The notes below the pieces were generated by a model. That model did not search any database and was not told the origin of the DNA. It saw only the letters and a program-made list of their open reading frames with translations. From the NCBI RefSeq assembly GCF_012272825.1, contig NZ_JAAWWS010000145.1:124001-188000 (forward strand): a DNA stretch of 64,000 nucleotides, in the 5' to 3' direction. The translations under genes were made by a program, and so were the position numbers. The stretch is from Wenzhouxiangella sp. XN79A. Its GTDB lineage: Bacteria; Pseudomonadota; Gammaproteobacteria; Xanthomonadales; Wenzhouxiangellaceae. This document shows, piece after piece, positions 7,204 to 16,591 of this stretch; the first letter of the stretch is position 1; every line of letters starts with the position of its first letter.

Positions 7204-9621
7204 ATGAAGCCTTCCGTTACCGAATCGCCGTACCGCCGCCGCGCGTTGGACCGGGCCATCCGGCTGGCGCTGATCACCGGCCTGAGCCTGGGCTTGGGCC
7301 TGGCCCAGGCGCAGGACACCGACAACGAAGACGAGACCGCGAATGCCGAAGAGGCTGCCGATCTCGGTGCCGTCGAAGTCACCGCCCGGCGACGGGCCGA
7401 AACGCTGCGCGACGTGCCGATCTCGGTGACCGCGATCAGCGGCGAGGATCTCGAAGACCGCGGCGCGCAGGACATCACCTACCTGAACCAGGTCGTGCCG
7501 AACGCGACCATCGAGATCTCGCGCGGGACGACCAACACGCTGACCACGTTCATCCGCGGCGTCGGCCAGCAGGACCCGGTCGCCGGCTTCGAGAACGGCG
7601 TCGGCATCTACCTCGACGATGTCTACCTGAACCGTCCGCAGGGGGTGGTGCTCGACATCTACGATGTCCAGCGGGTCGAAGTGCTCCGAGGCCCGCAGGG
7701 CACGCTGTACGGACGCAACACCATCGGCGGGGCGATCAAGTACGTGACCAGGCGGCTGGGCCGCGAGGCCACCGCGTCGCTGGAAGGATCGATCGGCAGC
7801 TTCTCGCAGACCGACTTCATCGCCTCCGGCGAGCTTCCGATCGGCGATACCTTCGCGGTCGGCGCCAGCGTCGCCTCGTTCGAGCGCGACGGTTTCGGCG
7901 ACAACCTGACCACCGGCAAGGACAACTACGACAAGGACCTGCTGGCCTTCCGCGCCAGCGCCGAGTGGACGCCGACCTACAATCTCTTCGTCCGCCTGGC
8001 CGCGGACTACACCGACGACCAGTCCAGCCCGACCGGCGGACATCGCCTGATTCCGGGCCTGTTTTCCGGGGCGCCGGTGCTCGACGACGTCTACGATTCG
8101 CGCGGTGGCCTGATCGGCCGCCAGGAGGCCGAGCAGATGGGGGTCGCGCTGACCGTCGAATACGACATCAACCCGAACTGGCTGTTCAAGAGCATCACCG
8201 CCTACCGCGAGGACGAGAACTGGAACCAGATCGACTTCGACGCGCTGCCGGCCGCCGACGTCGACGTGCCGGCCAACTACGAAAACGAGCAGTTCAGTCA
8301 GGAGTTCCAGCTGAACTTCACCAGCGAGCGCGTCGCCGGCGTGGCCGGCTTCTACTACCTCGACGCCAACGCCTTCAACCAGTTCGACGTGCTGCTGGCC
8401 ACGACCGGGGAGCTGATCGGCATCCCCGGTCTGGCCGCCAACACGGTGGGCGATGTCGATACCTCGTCGTGGTCGCTGTTCGCCGACGTCAGTTTCGACC
8501 TCGACGAGTACTTCGGCCTCGACACGGGCCTCGAACTGTCCATCGGCGGCCGGTACACCAGCGACGAACGCTCCTCGCGCGTGCTGCGCCAGAACTTCGC
8601 CGGCGGGATTTCCCCGGGACTCGGCGGTGAGGGGGTTCCGTTCGCGGTGACCTCCGATTTCCGCGGCGAAGAAGAATTCACCGAGTTCACGCCGCGGCTC
8701 AGCCTGGCCTGGCAGCCGAACGAGTTCCACAACCTCTATGTCAGCTACAGCCAGGGTTTCAAGGGCGGCGGCTTCGACCCGCGCGGTCTGACCACCGCGG
8801 CACCGGACTTCAACGGTGACGGCACGGTCAGCGACGACGAAGTCTTCGAGTTCATGAAGTTCGATCCCGAGATCGTCGACACCTACGAGGCCGGGATCAA
8901 GTCCAGCCTGTTCGACCGCCGCGTCTCGACCAGCCTGGCGGTGTTCTACAGCGACTACACCGACATCCAGGTGCCCGGTTCGATCGGTGTGGACACCGAT
9001 GGCGACGGCGTGTCCGATACCTTCGCCGGGGTCACGACCAACGCCGGTGAGGCCGTGGTCAAGGGCATCGAGTTCGAGGGCTCGGCGCTGCTGGGCCGCA
9101 ACATGATGACCGCCGGCGACTCGTTCACCGCGCGCACCGCGATCGGCTACATCGATGCCGACTACAAGGAGTTCATCGCCCTGGTCACCGACCCGGCCAC
9201 CGGCGGCCAGGCGCTGCAGGACGTGTCGGACCAGCGGGTGTTCCAGAATACCCCGGACTGGACCGCTCACCTGGGCCTGCAGTACGACGTACCGGTGAAC
9301 TGGTTCAACACGCCGGGTTCGTTCTCCGTGCTCGGTGCCTGGTCCTACCGCGGCGACACCAACCAGTTCGAGACGCCTTCGCAGTTCCTCGACCAGGACG
9401 CCTATTCGCTCTACGACCTGAGCCTGGTCTGGAAGCGACTGGACGGGAAATACGAGATCGGCCTGTACGGTCGCAACCTGGCCGACGAAGAGTACAAGGT
9501 CTCGGGCTACCTGTTCGCCACGCCCGACGGCAGTGCCTCGACGCTGGGCCTGGAAGGTATCGCCAACGCGTTCTACGGCCCGCCGCGGACGATCACGCTG
9601 ACCGGTCGGGTCAACTTCTGA
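7204..9621 (+). CDS. TonB-dependent outer-membrane receptor
   Basis: 805-residue receptor. A signal peptide (to about residue 35, ending GLGLAQAQ) is followed by a TonB-box-like segment (VEVTARRRAE), the plug domain (about 55-170, with FIRGVGQQDP and QRVEVLRGPQGTLYGRNTIG) and a 22-strand barrel ending in aromatic Phe (RVNF). It has no N-terminal STN signalling domain, so it is a plain transporter. The ATG at 7204 is preferred over the in-frame ATG at 7165 because GAGG sits at proper spacing and it begins the signal peptide directly. It is divergent from the GntP permease and is followed by a strong terminator. The ligand is unknown; a sugar acid or oligosaccharide would fit the neighbour. Confidence 0.93.
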   Translation: MKPSVTESPYRRRALDRAIRLALITGLSLGLGLAQAQDTDNEDETANAEEAADLGAVEVTARRRAETLRDVPISVTAISGEDLEDRGAQDITYLNQVVPNATIEISRGTTNTLTTFIRGVGQQDPVAGFENGVGIYLDDVYLNRPQGVVLDIYDVQRVEVLRGPQGTLYGRNTIGGAIKYVTRRLGREATASLEGSIGSFSQTDFIASGELPIGDTFAVGASVASFERDGFGDNLTTGKDNYDKDLLAFRASAEWTPTYNLFVRLAADYTDDQSSPTGGHRLIPGLFSGAPVLDDVYDSRGGLIGRQEAEQMGVALTVEYDINPNWLFKSITAYREDENWNQIDFDALPAADVDVPANYENEQFSQEFQLNFTSERVAGVAGFYYLDANAFNQFDVLLATTGELIGIPGLAANTVGDVDTSSWSLFADVSFDLDEYFGLDTGLELSIGGRYTSDERSSRVLRQNFAGGISPGLGGEGVPFAVTSDFRGEEEFTEFTPRLSLAWQPNEFHNLYVSYSQGFKGGGFDPRGLTTAAPDFNGDGTVSDDEVFEFMKFDPEIVDTYEAGIKSSLFDRRVSTSLAVFYSDYTDIQVPGSIGVDTDGDGVSDTFAGVTTNAGEAVVKGIEFEGSALLGRNMMTAGDSFTARTAIGYIDADYKEFIALVTDPATGGQALQDVSDQRVFQNTPDWTAHLGLQYDVPVNWFNTPGSFSVLGAWSYRGDTNQFETPSQFLDQDAYSLYDLSLVWKRLDGKYEIGLYGRNLADEEYKVSGYLFATPDGSASTLGLEGIANAFYGPPRTITLTGRVNF

Positions 9622-9676
9622 CCCGGCGCTCCGCGCCGTTCGCTTCATCGGGATTCTCCCAACGACCCCCGATTCC

Positions 9677-9704
9677 GGGCCGGTTCTGCCGGCCCGTCTT
9701 TTTT
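9677..9704 (+). terminator. Rho-independent terminator after TonB receptor
   Basis: GGGCCGG, loop TTCTG, CCGGCCC, then GTC and six T. It is a clean 7-bp GC stem with a T-run, 55 bp after the receptor stop. Confidence 0.85.
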
Positions 9705-9806
9705 CGCCGGGGCGGCGTCGGGTGCGCCTGCATCGATTCGGTCGCGCCCGAGTACACTCCTCCAGTGCTTTCCTGAACGAGTGGCCACTGGCGCGATGAC
9801 GCTGCG

Positions 9807-12800
9807 ATGCCCACCGAACTGTCGGTGACCAAGGACCTGTCGCTCGGGCTGCTCGTCCTGGCCGGACTGGCCTGGCTGGGCCTGCTGTTCGCCGTGGCGC
9901 TGTGGGGCGAGAAAGCCAAAGCGCGTCCGCGACGCGCCTGGCCGGTGGTCTATGCGCTGTCGCTGGCCGTCTACTGCACCGCCTGGACGTTCTACGGCGT
10001 GACCACCCAGGCGGTGCGCTCGGGCTGGGCAGTGCCGCCGACCTTCATCGGCACCATCGTGCTGTTCGTGCTGTTCACGCCGTTCCTGGTCCGGCTGGTC
10101 CGCTTGGCCAAGCAGCACAACACCACCAGCATCGCCGATTTCATCGCCAGCCGGTTCGGCAAGTCCTCGGCGCTGGCGGCCGTGGTGACGGCCGTGGCGG
10201 TGCTCGGGATGGTGCCGTACATCGCGCTGCAGCTCAAAGCCGTGGCGATGAGCTTCGGCGCGGTGGCCGGGCTGCCCGATCGGGCCGACGGCCCGGCCAC
10301 CTGGCAGGACCTGGCCTTCTACGTGGCGATCTTCATGGCGCTGTTCGCGGTGCTGTTCGGGACGCGGCGCGCGGCGGCCACCGAGCACAACCGCGGGCTG
10401 GTGCTGGCGATGGGCTTCGAGAGCCTGTTCAAGCTGGTCGCGATGCTGGCGCTCGGCGCCTTCGTGGTGTTCGGACTCTACGCCGGCCCCGCCGATCTCC
10501 AGGCGCGGACCCCGTCGCTGGAGTTCCGCGAACCCGCCTCGTTCGTCACCCTGGCGCTGCTCGGCGCGCTGGCCATGTTCACCCTGCCGCACCAGTTCCA
10601 CATCGGCGTGGTCGAGTGCCGCGACGAACGCCACCTGGCCACCGCGCGCTGGCTGTTCCCGCTGTTCCTGCTGCTGATCGCGCTGCCGGTGCTGCCGCTG
10701 GCCCGGGCCGGCGTGGCGCTGCTCGGCGAGGCCGGGGTCGCGCCCGACCTCTACGTGCTGATGCTGCCGCTGGCCCACGAGCAGTCCGGCCTGGCGCTGT
10801 TCGCGTTCCTCGGCGGCCTGAGCGCGGCGACCGGCATGGTGATCCTGGCCAGCCTGACCTTGTCGATCATGCTCGGCAATCACTGGATCACGCCGCTGCT
10901 GCTCCAGCGTCGCTGGTCGCCGGGCCGCGAGCTGGCTGTGCCGGTGCGGGTCCAGCGGCGCGTCGGCATCGTGCTGGTGCTGCTGCTGGCCTATGCCTAC
11001 GGCCGCCTGGCCGGCACCGCCGAGGCGCTGGCCGACATCGGCGCACTGTCGTTCTCGGGACTGGCCCAGCTGGCCCCGGCAGTCGTGCTGGCGGTCTACC
11101 GGCCGAACCTTCCGGCGCGCGCGATCCTGGCCGGGCTGCTGGCGGGGGTCGCGGTCTGGGCCTACGTGCTGCTGCTGCCGCTGGTCGTCGCGTTCGATGG
11201 GCGGGTCGCGCTGCCGGTCTGGCTCAGTCCCGACGGACTGTTCGGCCTCGGCGGCATCGACGCGCTGCCGCGTGCGGTGGCCGCCAGCCTGCTGGCCAAC
11301 GGCCTGGCGATCGTGCTGACCGCGCTGGGCAGCGCGCGCCGTGGCGGCGTGCCGAGCGGCGATCCGGAAGGCAGTCCGCTGCCCGATGCGGTGCTGCACC
11401 GACTGGCCGAGCGCTTCCTGCCGCCGGACCGTCGCTCGGCGGTGCTCGGTTCGTCCGATGCCCTCGAGCGTGAACGTGCCCTGGAGCACGAGCTGGCCGC
11501 CGTGGTCGGAGCCGCGTCGGCGCGGCTGCTGCTCGATGCCGCGCGCCGGCGCGCACCGGCCCCGCTGGACACCGTGGCCGAGCTGGTCGGCCAGGCGGCC
11601 GAGCAGGCGCAGTTCAGCCAGGCGGTGCTGTCCGGCGCGCTGGAGAACATGAGCCAGGGCGTCTGCGTGGTCGATGCCGAACTCAGGCTGGTGGCCTGGA
11701 ATCGGCCCTATCTCGACCTGTTCGATTACCCGCCGTCGCTGATCCGGGTCGGCCGACCGGTCGCCGACCTGCTTCGCCACAACGCCGTCCGGGGGCTGGT
11801 CGAGGCCGCCGATGTCGAGGCCGCCGTCCAGCGCCGGCTCGACCACAAGCGGGCCGGTTCACCGCATCGCATCGAGCGAAGCTGGCCGGACGGCCGGATC
11901 ATCGAGATCCGCGGCAACCCGATGCCGGGCGGCGGTTTCGTTGCCACGTTCAGCGACGTCACCGCGTTTCGCCGCGCCGAACAGGAACTCAAGCGCAGCA
12001 ACGAGACGCTGGAACAGCGCGTGGCGGCGCGCACCGTCGAGCTCGAGCAGGCCAAGATCGAGGCCGAGCGGGCCAGCGCGGCCAAGAGCCGGTTCCTGGC
12101 CGCGGTCAGCCACGATCTGGTCCAGCCGCTGAACGCGGCCCAGCTGATGACCCACTCGCTGGCCGCGCGGATCGAAACGCCTGCCGCGCAGCGCTCGCTG
12201 AAGCAGATCAGCGGCGCGCTCGGCGCGACCGAGGACCTGCTCGAGGCGCTGCTCGACATCTCGCGTCTCGACGCCGGCGGGCTGGAGCCGCGGGTGACCC
12301 GGTTCGCGCTCGACGAGTTGTTCGAGCAGCTGTCCGGCGAGTTCGCGATGCTGGCCGAGGCGCGCGGGCTTCAACTGCGCTGGCGACGCAGCGGCGCGTG
12401 GGTCGAGACCGATCCGCAGCTGCTGCGCCGGATCCTGCAGAACTTCCTGTCCAACGCCGTGCGCTATACCCGGAAGGGCGGCATCCTGCTGGCCGCCCGG
12501 CGGCGTGGCCACCGCGTGCTGGCCGGCGTCTGGGATACCGGGCCCGGCATCCCGGACGCCGCTCGCTCGGTGGTGTTCGAGGAGTTCCGCCGGCTCGATC
12601 CGGAAGACGCTGCGCCCGGCCTGGGCCTGGGGCTGGCGATCGCCGAGCGGATGGCCCGGCTGCTGGACCACCGTCTGCTGCTCGACTCCCGCGAACGGCA
12701 TGGAACGCTGTTCGGCGTCGAGCTGCCGGTGGTCGAGGTGGACGCGAGCCGGTCGGCCGACGGCATCCAGGGCGTTGCGCGGACCGCAACGACGGACGAC

Positions 12801-13238
12801 GAACCGGCGCGGGTCCTGGTGGTCGATAACGAACCGGCCATGCTCGATTCACTGGCCGCGCTGCTCGGCGACTGGGGGCTGGCGGTGGTCGCACGGTCCG
12901 ACGAGGCCGCGGCCCTGGCCGCGCTCGAGGTCGATGGCTCCTTCGACCTGCTGCTGCTCGACTATCATCTCGACGGCGGTCGGACCGGGCTGGAACTGCT
13001 GCGATCATTGCGCGCGGCCGGTTGCCACGCACCGGCGGTGCTGGTCAGCGCCGATCACGCCGCCGAGCTGCGCGGCGCGGCCCGTGCGGCCGGTTGCGCG
13101 CTGCTGCACAAGCCGATCCGCCCGCTGGCGCTCAAGAGCGTGCTGCGCCACCTCCGCGCTGCCGCGACGGCCGCCGGGCCGACGCCGGCACCGGGCGGTG
13201 ATTCGCCCCGCGCATCGAGCGCCGATCCGCTACCCTGA
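9807..13238 (+). CDS. SSS-transporter-type hybrid sensor histidine kinase/response regulator
   Basis: 1143-residue fusion. Residues 1 to about 500 form a sodium:solute symporter-like bundle of about 13 helices (LAVYCTAWTFYG, NTTSIADFIASRFG). A cytoplasmic PAS domain follows (about 610-720, GVCVVDAELRLVAWN), then HisKA with phosphoacceptor H769 (FLAAVSHDLVQPLNA), HATPase (N-box LQNFLSNAVRYT, G1 DTGPGIP, G2 GLGLGLAIAERMA), and a C-terminal receiver with D1052 (LLLLDYHL). This is the architecture of CbrA-like kinases, thought to sense or couple to a transported nutrient such as an amino acid. No separate output regulator lies beside it; the attached receiver probably relays to a phosphotransfer protein elsewhere. 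The H-box form SHDLxQPLNA is typical of this subgroup. Confidence 0.93.
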   Translation: MPTELSVTKDLSLGLLVLAGLAWLGLLFAVALWGEKAKARPRRAWPVVYALSLAVYCTAWTFYGVTTQAVRSGWAVPPTFIGTIVLFVLFTPFLVRLVRLAKQHNTTSIADFIASRFGKSSALAAVVTAVAVLGMVPYIALQLKAVAMSFGAVAGLPDRADGPATWQDLAFYVAIFMALFAVLFGTRRAAATEHNRGLVLAMGFESLFKLVAMLALGAFVVFGLYAGPADLQARTPSLEFREPASFVTLALLGALAMFTLPHQFHIGVVECRDERHLATARWLFPLFLLLIALPVLPLARAGVALLGEAGVAPDLYVLMLPLAHEQSGLALFAFLGGLSAATGMVILASLTLSIMLGNHWITPLLLQRRWSPGRELAVPVRVQRRVGIVLVLLLAYAYGRLAGTAEALADIGALSFSGLAQLAPAVVLAVYRPNLPARAILAGLLAGVAVWAYVLLLPLVVAFDGRVALPVWLSPDGLFGLGGIDALPRAVAASLLANGLAIVLTALGSARRGGVPSGDPEGSPLPDAVLHRLAERFLPPDRRSAVLGSSDALERERALEHELAAVVGAASARLLLDAARRRAPAPLDTVAELVGQAAEQAQFSQAVLSGALENMSQGVCVVDAELRLVAWNRPYLDLFDYPPSLIRVGRPVADLLRHNAVRGLVEAADVEAAVQRRLDHKRAGSPHRIERSWPDGRIIEIRGNPMPGGGFVATFSDVTAFRRAEQELKRSNETLEQRVAARTVELEQAKIEAERASAAKSRFLAAVSHDLVQPLNAAQLMTHSLAARIETPAAQRSLKQISGALGATEDLLEALLDISRLDAGGLEPRVTRFALDELFEQLSGEFAMLAEARGLQLRWRRSGAWVETDPQLLRRILQNFLSNAVRYTRKGGILLAARRRGHRVLAGVWDTGPGIPDAARSVVFEEFRRLDPEDAAPGLGLGLAIAERMARLLDHRLLLDSRERHGTLFGVELPVVEVDASRSADGIQGVARTATTDDEPARVLVVDNEPAMLDSLAALLGDWGLAVVARSDEAAALAALEVDGSFDLLLLDYHLDGGRTGLELLRSLRAAGCHAPAVLVSADHAAELRGAARAAGCALLHKPIRPLALKSVLRHLRAAATAAGPTPAPGGDSPRASSADPLP

Positions 13239-13268
13239 GGCGCATTCACGAGGCCTCGCGAGGACACC

Positions 13269-14414
13269 ATGATCACGATTTCCAGCCGCTTCGACGGCGG
13301 TAACATCGAGGTGGTCGATGCCACCGATCCCGCTGACCTGCGCCTGAAGATCCGCCGCGATGTCGGCGGTCGACACGCCCAGTGGTTCTACTTCCAGCTC
13401 GGCAACGCCCGCGGCCGTGCCTGCCGGATGGTCATCGAGAACGCCGGCGAGATGTCCTATCCCGACGGGTTCGAGGGCTACCAGGCGGTCGCCTCCTCCG
13501 ACGGCACGACCTGGTTTCGCGTGCCGACGAGTTTCGACGGCGAGCAGCTGGTCATCGAACACACCCCGGAATCCAACCAGCTGTTCTTCGCCTATTTCGC
13601 GCCCTACAGCTACGAGCGTCACCAGTGGCTGATCGCCACCGCCGCAGAGTCGCCGCAGGTCGCCGACGAGGTGCTGTGCCTGACGCCTGACGGACACGCG
13701 CTGACGCTGCTGACCATCGGCGATCCCGGGTCGCCGGCCGCGGATGGTTCGGCCAGGGTGCCGGTGTGGATCACCGCCCGCCAGCACCCCGGCGAGACGA
13801 TGGCCGAGTGGTGGGTCGAGGGCTTTCTCGACCGCCTGCTCGACGTCGAGGACGGCGCGGCGCGCGAGTTGCTCGATCGGGCGGTGATCTACCTGGTGCC
13901 GAACATGAACCCGGACGGCAGCGTGCGCGGTCATTTGCGGGTCAATGCGCGGGGCGTGAACCTGAACCGGGCCTGGCGCGATCCGGACGAGACCGATTCG
14001 CCCGAGGTGTATCACGTCCGCGCAAGGATGCACGAGACCGGTGTCGGTTTCGCGCTCGACGTGCACGGCGACGAGGGGCTGCCGTACAACTTCATCGCCG
14101 GCGGCGAGGGTGTGCCGCGCTGGAACGACGCGATGCAGGCCGAGCTGGACGCCTTCAAACGGCTGCTGGCCGACCTGACGCCGGACTTCCAGACCGAGTT
14201 CGGCTACGCCGTCGACCCACCGGGTTCGGCCGACCTGCGCAAGTGCACCGACTACATCGCCGAGACCTTCGGCTGCCTGGCGATGACCCTGGAAATGCCG
14301 TTCAAGGATGCCGCCAACCATCCGCTGCCGGAGCTCGGCTGGTCGCCCGGGCGGGCGGTCAAGCTCGGGGCGGTGTGTGTGGATGCGATCCGGATGGCGA
14401 TTCGGCAGGGGTGA
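13269..14414 (+). CDS. M14-family zinc carboxypeptidase, cytosolic carboxypeptidase-like
   Basis: 381-residue protein without a signal peptide. Residues 1-120 form a beta-rich N-terminal domain of the kind found in CCP-like M14 enzymes (WFYFQL.NARG...IENAG). The catalytic domain carries the zinc set H173-P-G-E176 and H266 (DVHGDE), the substrate motif NPDG.VRGHLRVNARGVNLNR, and the general base E342 (TLEMPF). These enzymes remove C-terminal residues from peptides or protein tails; the bacterial substrate is unknown. All active-site residues are intact. It begins 30 bp after the sensor kinase with the same orientation and could be in its transcript. Confidence 0.9.
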   Translation: MITISSRFDGGNIEVVDATDPADLRLKIRRDVGGRHAQWFYFQLGNARGRACRMVIENAGEMSYPDGFEGYQAVASSDGTTWFRVPTSFDGEQLVIEHTPESNQLFFAYFAPYSYERHQWLIATAAESPQVADEVLCLTPDGHALTLLTIGDPGSPAADGSARVPVWITARQHPGETMAEWWVEGFLDRLLDVEDGAARELLDRAVIYLVPNMNPDGSVRGHLRVNARGVNLNRAWRDPDETDSPEVYHVRARMHETGVGFALDVHGDEGLPYNFIAGGEGVPRWNDAMQAELDAFKRLLADLTPDFQTEFGYAVDPPGSADLRKCTDYIAETFGCLAMTLEMPFKDAANHPLPELGWSPGRAVKLGAVCVDAIRMAIRQG

Positions 14415-14509
14415 TGGTCGTACCGGCGTTCCGGGGGTCGAGCGTTCGGCCCTCGGGGGGTGTTGTTTTCTGTTGCGGTTGGTGCTGCAGTTTCCGCTTC
14501 GACTTCGAA

Positions 14510-15014
14510 TTCGACTTCAAAGGCGTTTCGCCGCCTGCTTCGCAGGCTGATGCGACCTGCTTTTGTCGCAAATAGAAGTAGGCAAACGTGCTTCCTGATT
14601 ACGCACGTTGCTCAGCCGGTAGTACAGCCCTCCGGAGGCGTGCAGGAAACTCGAGAACAGCAAGCAAGGACCCTTCGAAAGCGCTTTTTTGCCCGGCTTT
14701 GCCTGTTGGAGGGCGCTTGCGCGCGAAGGGTGGCCGCTTCCGAAGTCGTTCGCGCGCAAGCGCCCTCCACCAGGCGGTCTTTCTGCCAGTCCGGCGTCGG
14801 GCTGGAATCTCGCTTGGGATGGAAACCCGTCCTTCGAATCCGATCGGACGATCCAACGGCTCGCCTGTATCGCCTGCCGCGACGCTCCGATGGCGGGACG
14901 CTACCCGACCGTGGCCGAGATTCATGCGTAATCAGGAACGCCTTTGAAGTTGAACCCGAATCCTCGAGACCGTCGGCTGCATCAGTCCGCGAGGCAAGCG
15001 GAGAAACGCTTTCG
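14510..15014. repeat. Long imperfect inverted repeat enclosing a REP pair
   Basis: The left arm (14510-14551: TTCGACTTCAAAGGCGTTT and onward) pairs with right-arm sequences in two places: AACGCCTTTGAAGTTGAA at 14937-14954, and the GAAACGCTTTCG-ending stretch at 14980-15014. A separate exact 14-bp pair is TTCCTGATTACGCA (14592-14605) with TGCGTAATCAGGAA (14925-14938). No transposase-like frame lies between the arms. It could be a decayed non-autonomous mobile element or nested palindromic repeats. Confidence 0.5.
14704..14770. repeat. REP-like inverted pair, locus 1
   Basis: A GGAGGGCGCTTGCGCGCGAA unit at 14708-14727 is repeated exactly in inverted orientation ending at 14768, about 20 bp away. 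Related units occur in inverted pairs at 56021-56085 and 57434-57521, always between genes. This resembles bacterial interspersed mosaic elements built of repetitive extragenic palindromes. Confidence 0.7.
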
Positions 15015-15110
15015 ATCCCGGATGTGGATCCGGAATCCGCCCGTAAGGCCGGCCGGACGACCACGCTCGGGCAAGGGCCACCTCGAAGCCCACGCCGACC
15101 GCGCTGCGGC

Positions 15111-15881
15111 TCAGTCGTCCGACGCCTCCGCGTCTTCGCGAGCGTCCCGGTCGCGAACCACCATCCGCGAGAACACGATCCCCAGCTCGTAGAGCATCCA
15201 GACCGGGATCGCCAGCAGGGTCTGCGAGATCACGTCCGGCGGCGTGATCAGCATGGCCACGAAGAACACGCCGACCACCACGTAGCCGCGGGCCTTCGCG
15301 AGCTGCTCCGGCGTCACCAGGCCGATCGCGACCAGGACCACGGTGACCACCGGCACTTCGAAGGCGAAGCCGAAGGCCAGGAACAGCACCATGACGAAGT
15401 CGAGGTAGCGGGTGATGTCGGTCATCACCGCCACGCCCTCGGGTGCGATCTTGGTGATGAAGGCGAAGATCAGCGGCAGGACCAGGAAATAGGCGAACAG
15501 GCAGCCGATGTAGAACAGTGCGGTGGCCGCGAACAGCAGCGGCCGGGCGATGCGCTTTTCGTGCTGGTACAGCCCCGGCGCGACGAAGGCCCAGAGCTGG
15601 TAGATGATGTAGGGCATGGCCAGCAGCAGGGCCAGCACCATGACCAGCTTGAACGGCGCGAAGACCGGCGAGGCGACGTCGATCGCGATCATGCTGGCGC
15701 CTTCCGGCAGGCGCGAGACCAGCGGCTCGGAGACCGCCGAGTACAGCGTGCGCGCGAACGGCACCAGCGCCAGCATGCAGACCACGACCGCCAGCACCGC
15801 GCGAATCAGTCGAGTGCGCAGTTCCAGCAGGTGGTCGATCAGGCTCAGTTCCTGGTCGGTGTCGTCAGCCGGCGTCGTCAT
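15111..15881 (-). CDS. tatC: Sec-independent protein translocase subunit TatC
   Basis: 256-residue inner-membrane receptor for twin-arginine signal peptides. The conserved N-terminal segment LIDHLLELRTRLIRAV contains the Glu/Leu/Arg residues that bind the signal peptide. Six membrane helices follow, with FAPFKL, YQLWAFVAPGLYQHEK and FAFEVPV, all TatC hallmarks. The start overlaps the tatB end by 17 bp, as often seen in tat operons. With TatA and TatB it exports folded, often cofactor-bearing proteins. Confidence 0.97.
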   Translation of the reverse strand: MTTPADDTDQELSLIDHLLELRTRLIRAVLAVVVCMLALVPFARTLYSAVSEPLVSRLPEGASMIAIDVASPVFAPFKLVMVLALLLAMPYIIYQLWAFVAPGLYQHEKRIARPLLFAATALFYIGCLFAYFLVLPLIFAFITKIAPEGVAVMTDITRYLDFVMVLFLAFGFAFEVPVVTVVLVAIGLVTPEQLAKARGYVVVGVFFVAMLITPPDVISQTLLAIPVWMLYELGIVFSRMVVRDRDAREDAEASDD

Positions 15882-16326
15882 CGCGTTTCGGTCCGCGTTC
15901 GCGGTCGGTCACTGGGTCGTCGGACGCGGCATCGTCCGATCCGGCCGCTGATGGAAGCTCGTCCGATCGCATATCCGATCGCGTAGCCGGTGCGGAGCCG
16001 GGTTGCTTGCCGGGTTGCTTGCCGGGCGGGGCGGTTTCGGAGTCGCCCGATGCGTCGGACCGATCGGAGGCCGCGTCGGACTCGCGCGCGCCAGTCTCCT
16101 CCGGCCCGGGCTCGACGTCGCGGCCGGCCGTCGCTTCCATGATCCTGCGGTTGTGGTCGGCGTCGAGTTCGGACTGAAGCTCCGACTGCAGGCTCTGCCA
16201 CGCGCGGCGGGCCTGGCGGGTCAGTCGGCCGGCGGTGCGGGCCATGGGCGGCAGCCGCTCCGGCCCGAGCACGATCAGCGCGACGACCGCCAGCAGCAGC
16301 AGCTCGGTGAAGCCGACGCCGCCCAC
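15865..16326 (-). CDS. tatB: Sec-independent protein translocase subunit TatB
   Basis: 153-residue single-pass protein. Its short N-terminal helix (GFTELLLLAVVALIVLGPERLP, with the conserved E8 and the GPERLP hinge) and amphipathic helix are typical of TatB. The C-terminal half is a long, acidic Ser/Asp/Gly-rich tail containing a duplicated GKQP unit. It is the second gene of tatABC, starting 2 bp after tatA. Confidence 0.96.
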   Translation of the reverse strand: MGGVGFTELLLLAVVALIVLGPERLPPMARTAGRLTRQARRAWQSLQSELQSELDADHNRRIMEATAGRDVEPGPEETGARESDAASDRSDASGDSETAPPGKQPGKQPGSAPATRSDMRSDELPSAAGSDDAASDDPVTDRERGPKRDDDAG

Positions 16327-16328
16327 GG

Positions 16329-16550
16329 TCAGTGCCGGGTCGAGCCGGAATCGCTGTCGTCGGAGGAGGTCTTCTTCGAGGACGTGTCCTTGTCGCTCTC
16401 GCCGTCGGCATCGCCGTCGCTGAGTCCCTTGCGGAAATCCTTCATCGCACCACCGAGGTCGCCACCGATGTTGCGCAGCTTCTTGGTGCCGAAGATCAGC
16501 AGGACGATCAGCAGGATGATCAGCAACTGCCAGGGGCTGATGTTGGCCAT
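16329..16550 (-). CDS. tatA: Sec-independent protein translocase subunit TatA
   Basis: 73-residue pore-forming Tat subunit. An N-terminal transmembrane helix ([18 protein letters not shown]) is followed by the [14 protein letters not shown] hinge, an amphipathic helix and a charged Ser/Asp/Lys tail. It is the first gene of tatABC. In the genome order it is divergent from nothing: the upstream gene (16592) is also leftward, 41 bp away. Confidence 0.96.
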   Translation of the reverse strand: MANISPWQLLIILLIVLLIFGTKKLRNIGGDLGGAMKDFRKGLSDGDADGESDKDTSSKKTSSDDSDSGSTRH

Positions 16551-16591
16551 GGGCGGTTCGCTCCGGGGGCAGGGCGGAAAGGACCGCTAGT

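Larger units (their letters stand above)
14415..15110. other. 696-bp non-coding, repeat-rich island
   Basis: No convincing gene is present: reading frames here lack start signals, family motifs and the third-position GC pattern of neighbouring genes. It contains the inverted-repeat element at 14510-15014 and a REP-like inverted pair at 14704-14770. It separates the M14 gene from the convergent tatABC operon. Confidence 0.7.

Noticed and set aside
5401-9648. 1415-residue reading frame on the minus strand across the GntP permease and TonB receptor
   Set aside because: It is the antisense shadow of high-GC coding sequence; the real genes in other frames have full family signatures.
14588-15000. 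Short protein-coding genes in the 14.4-15.1 kb island
   Set aside because: Frames overlap inverted repeats on both strands, lack ribosome-binding sites and show no protein-like composition.
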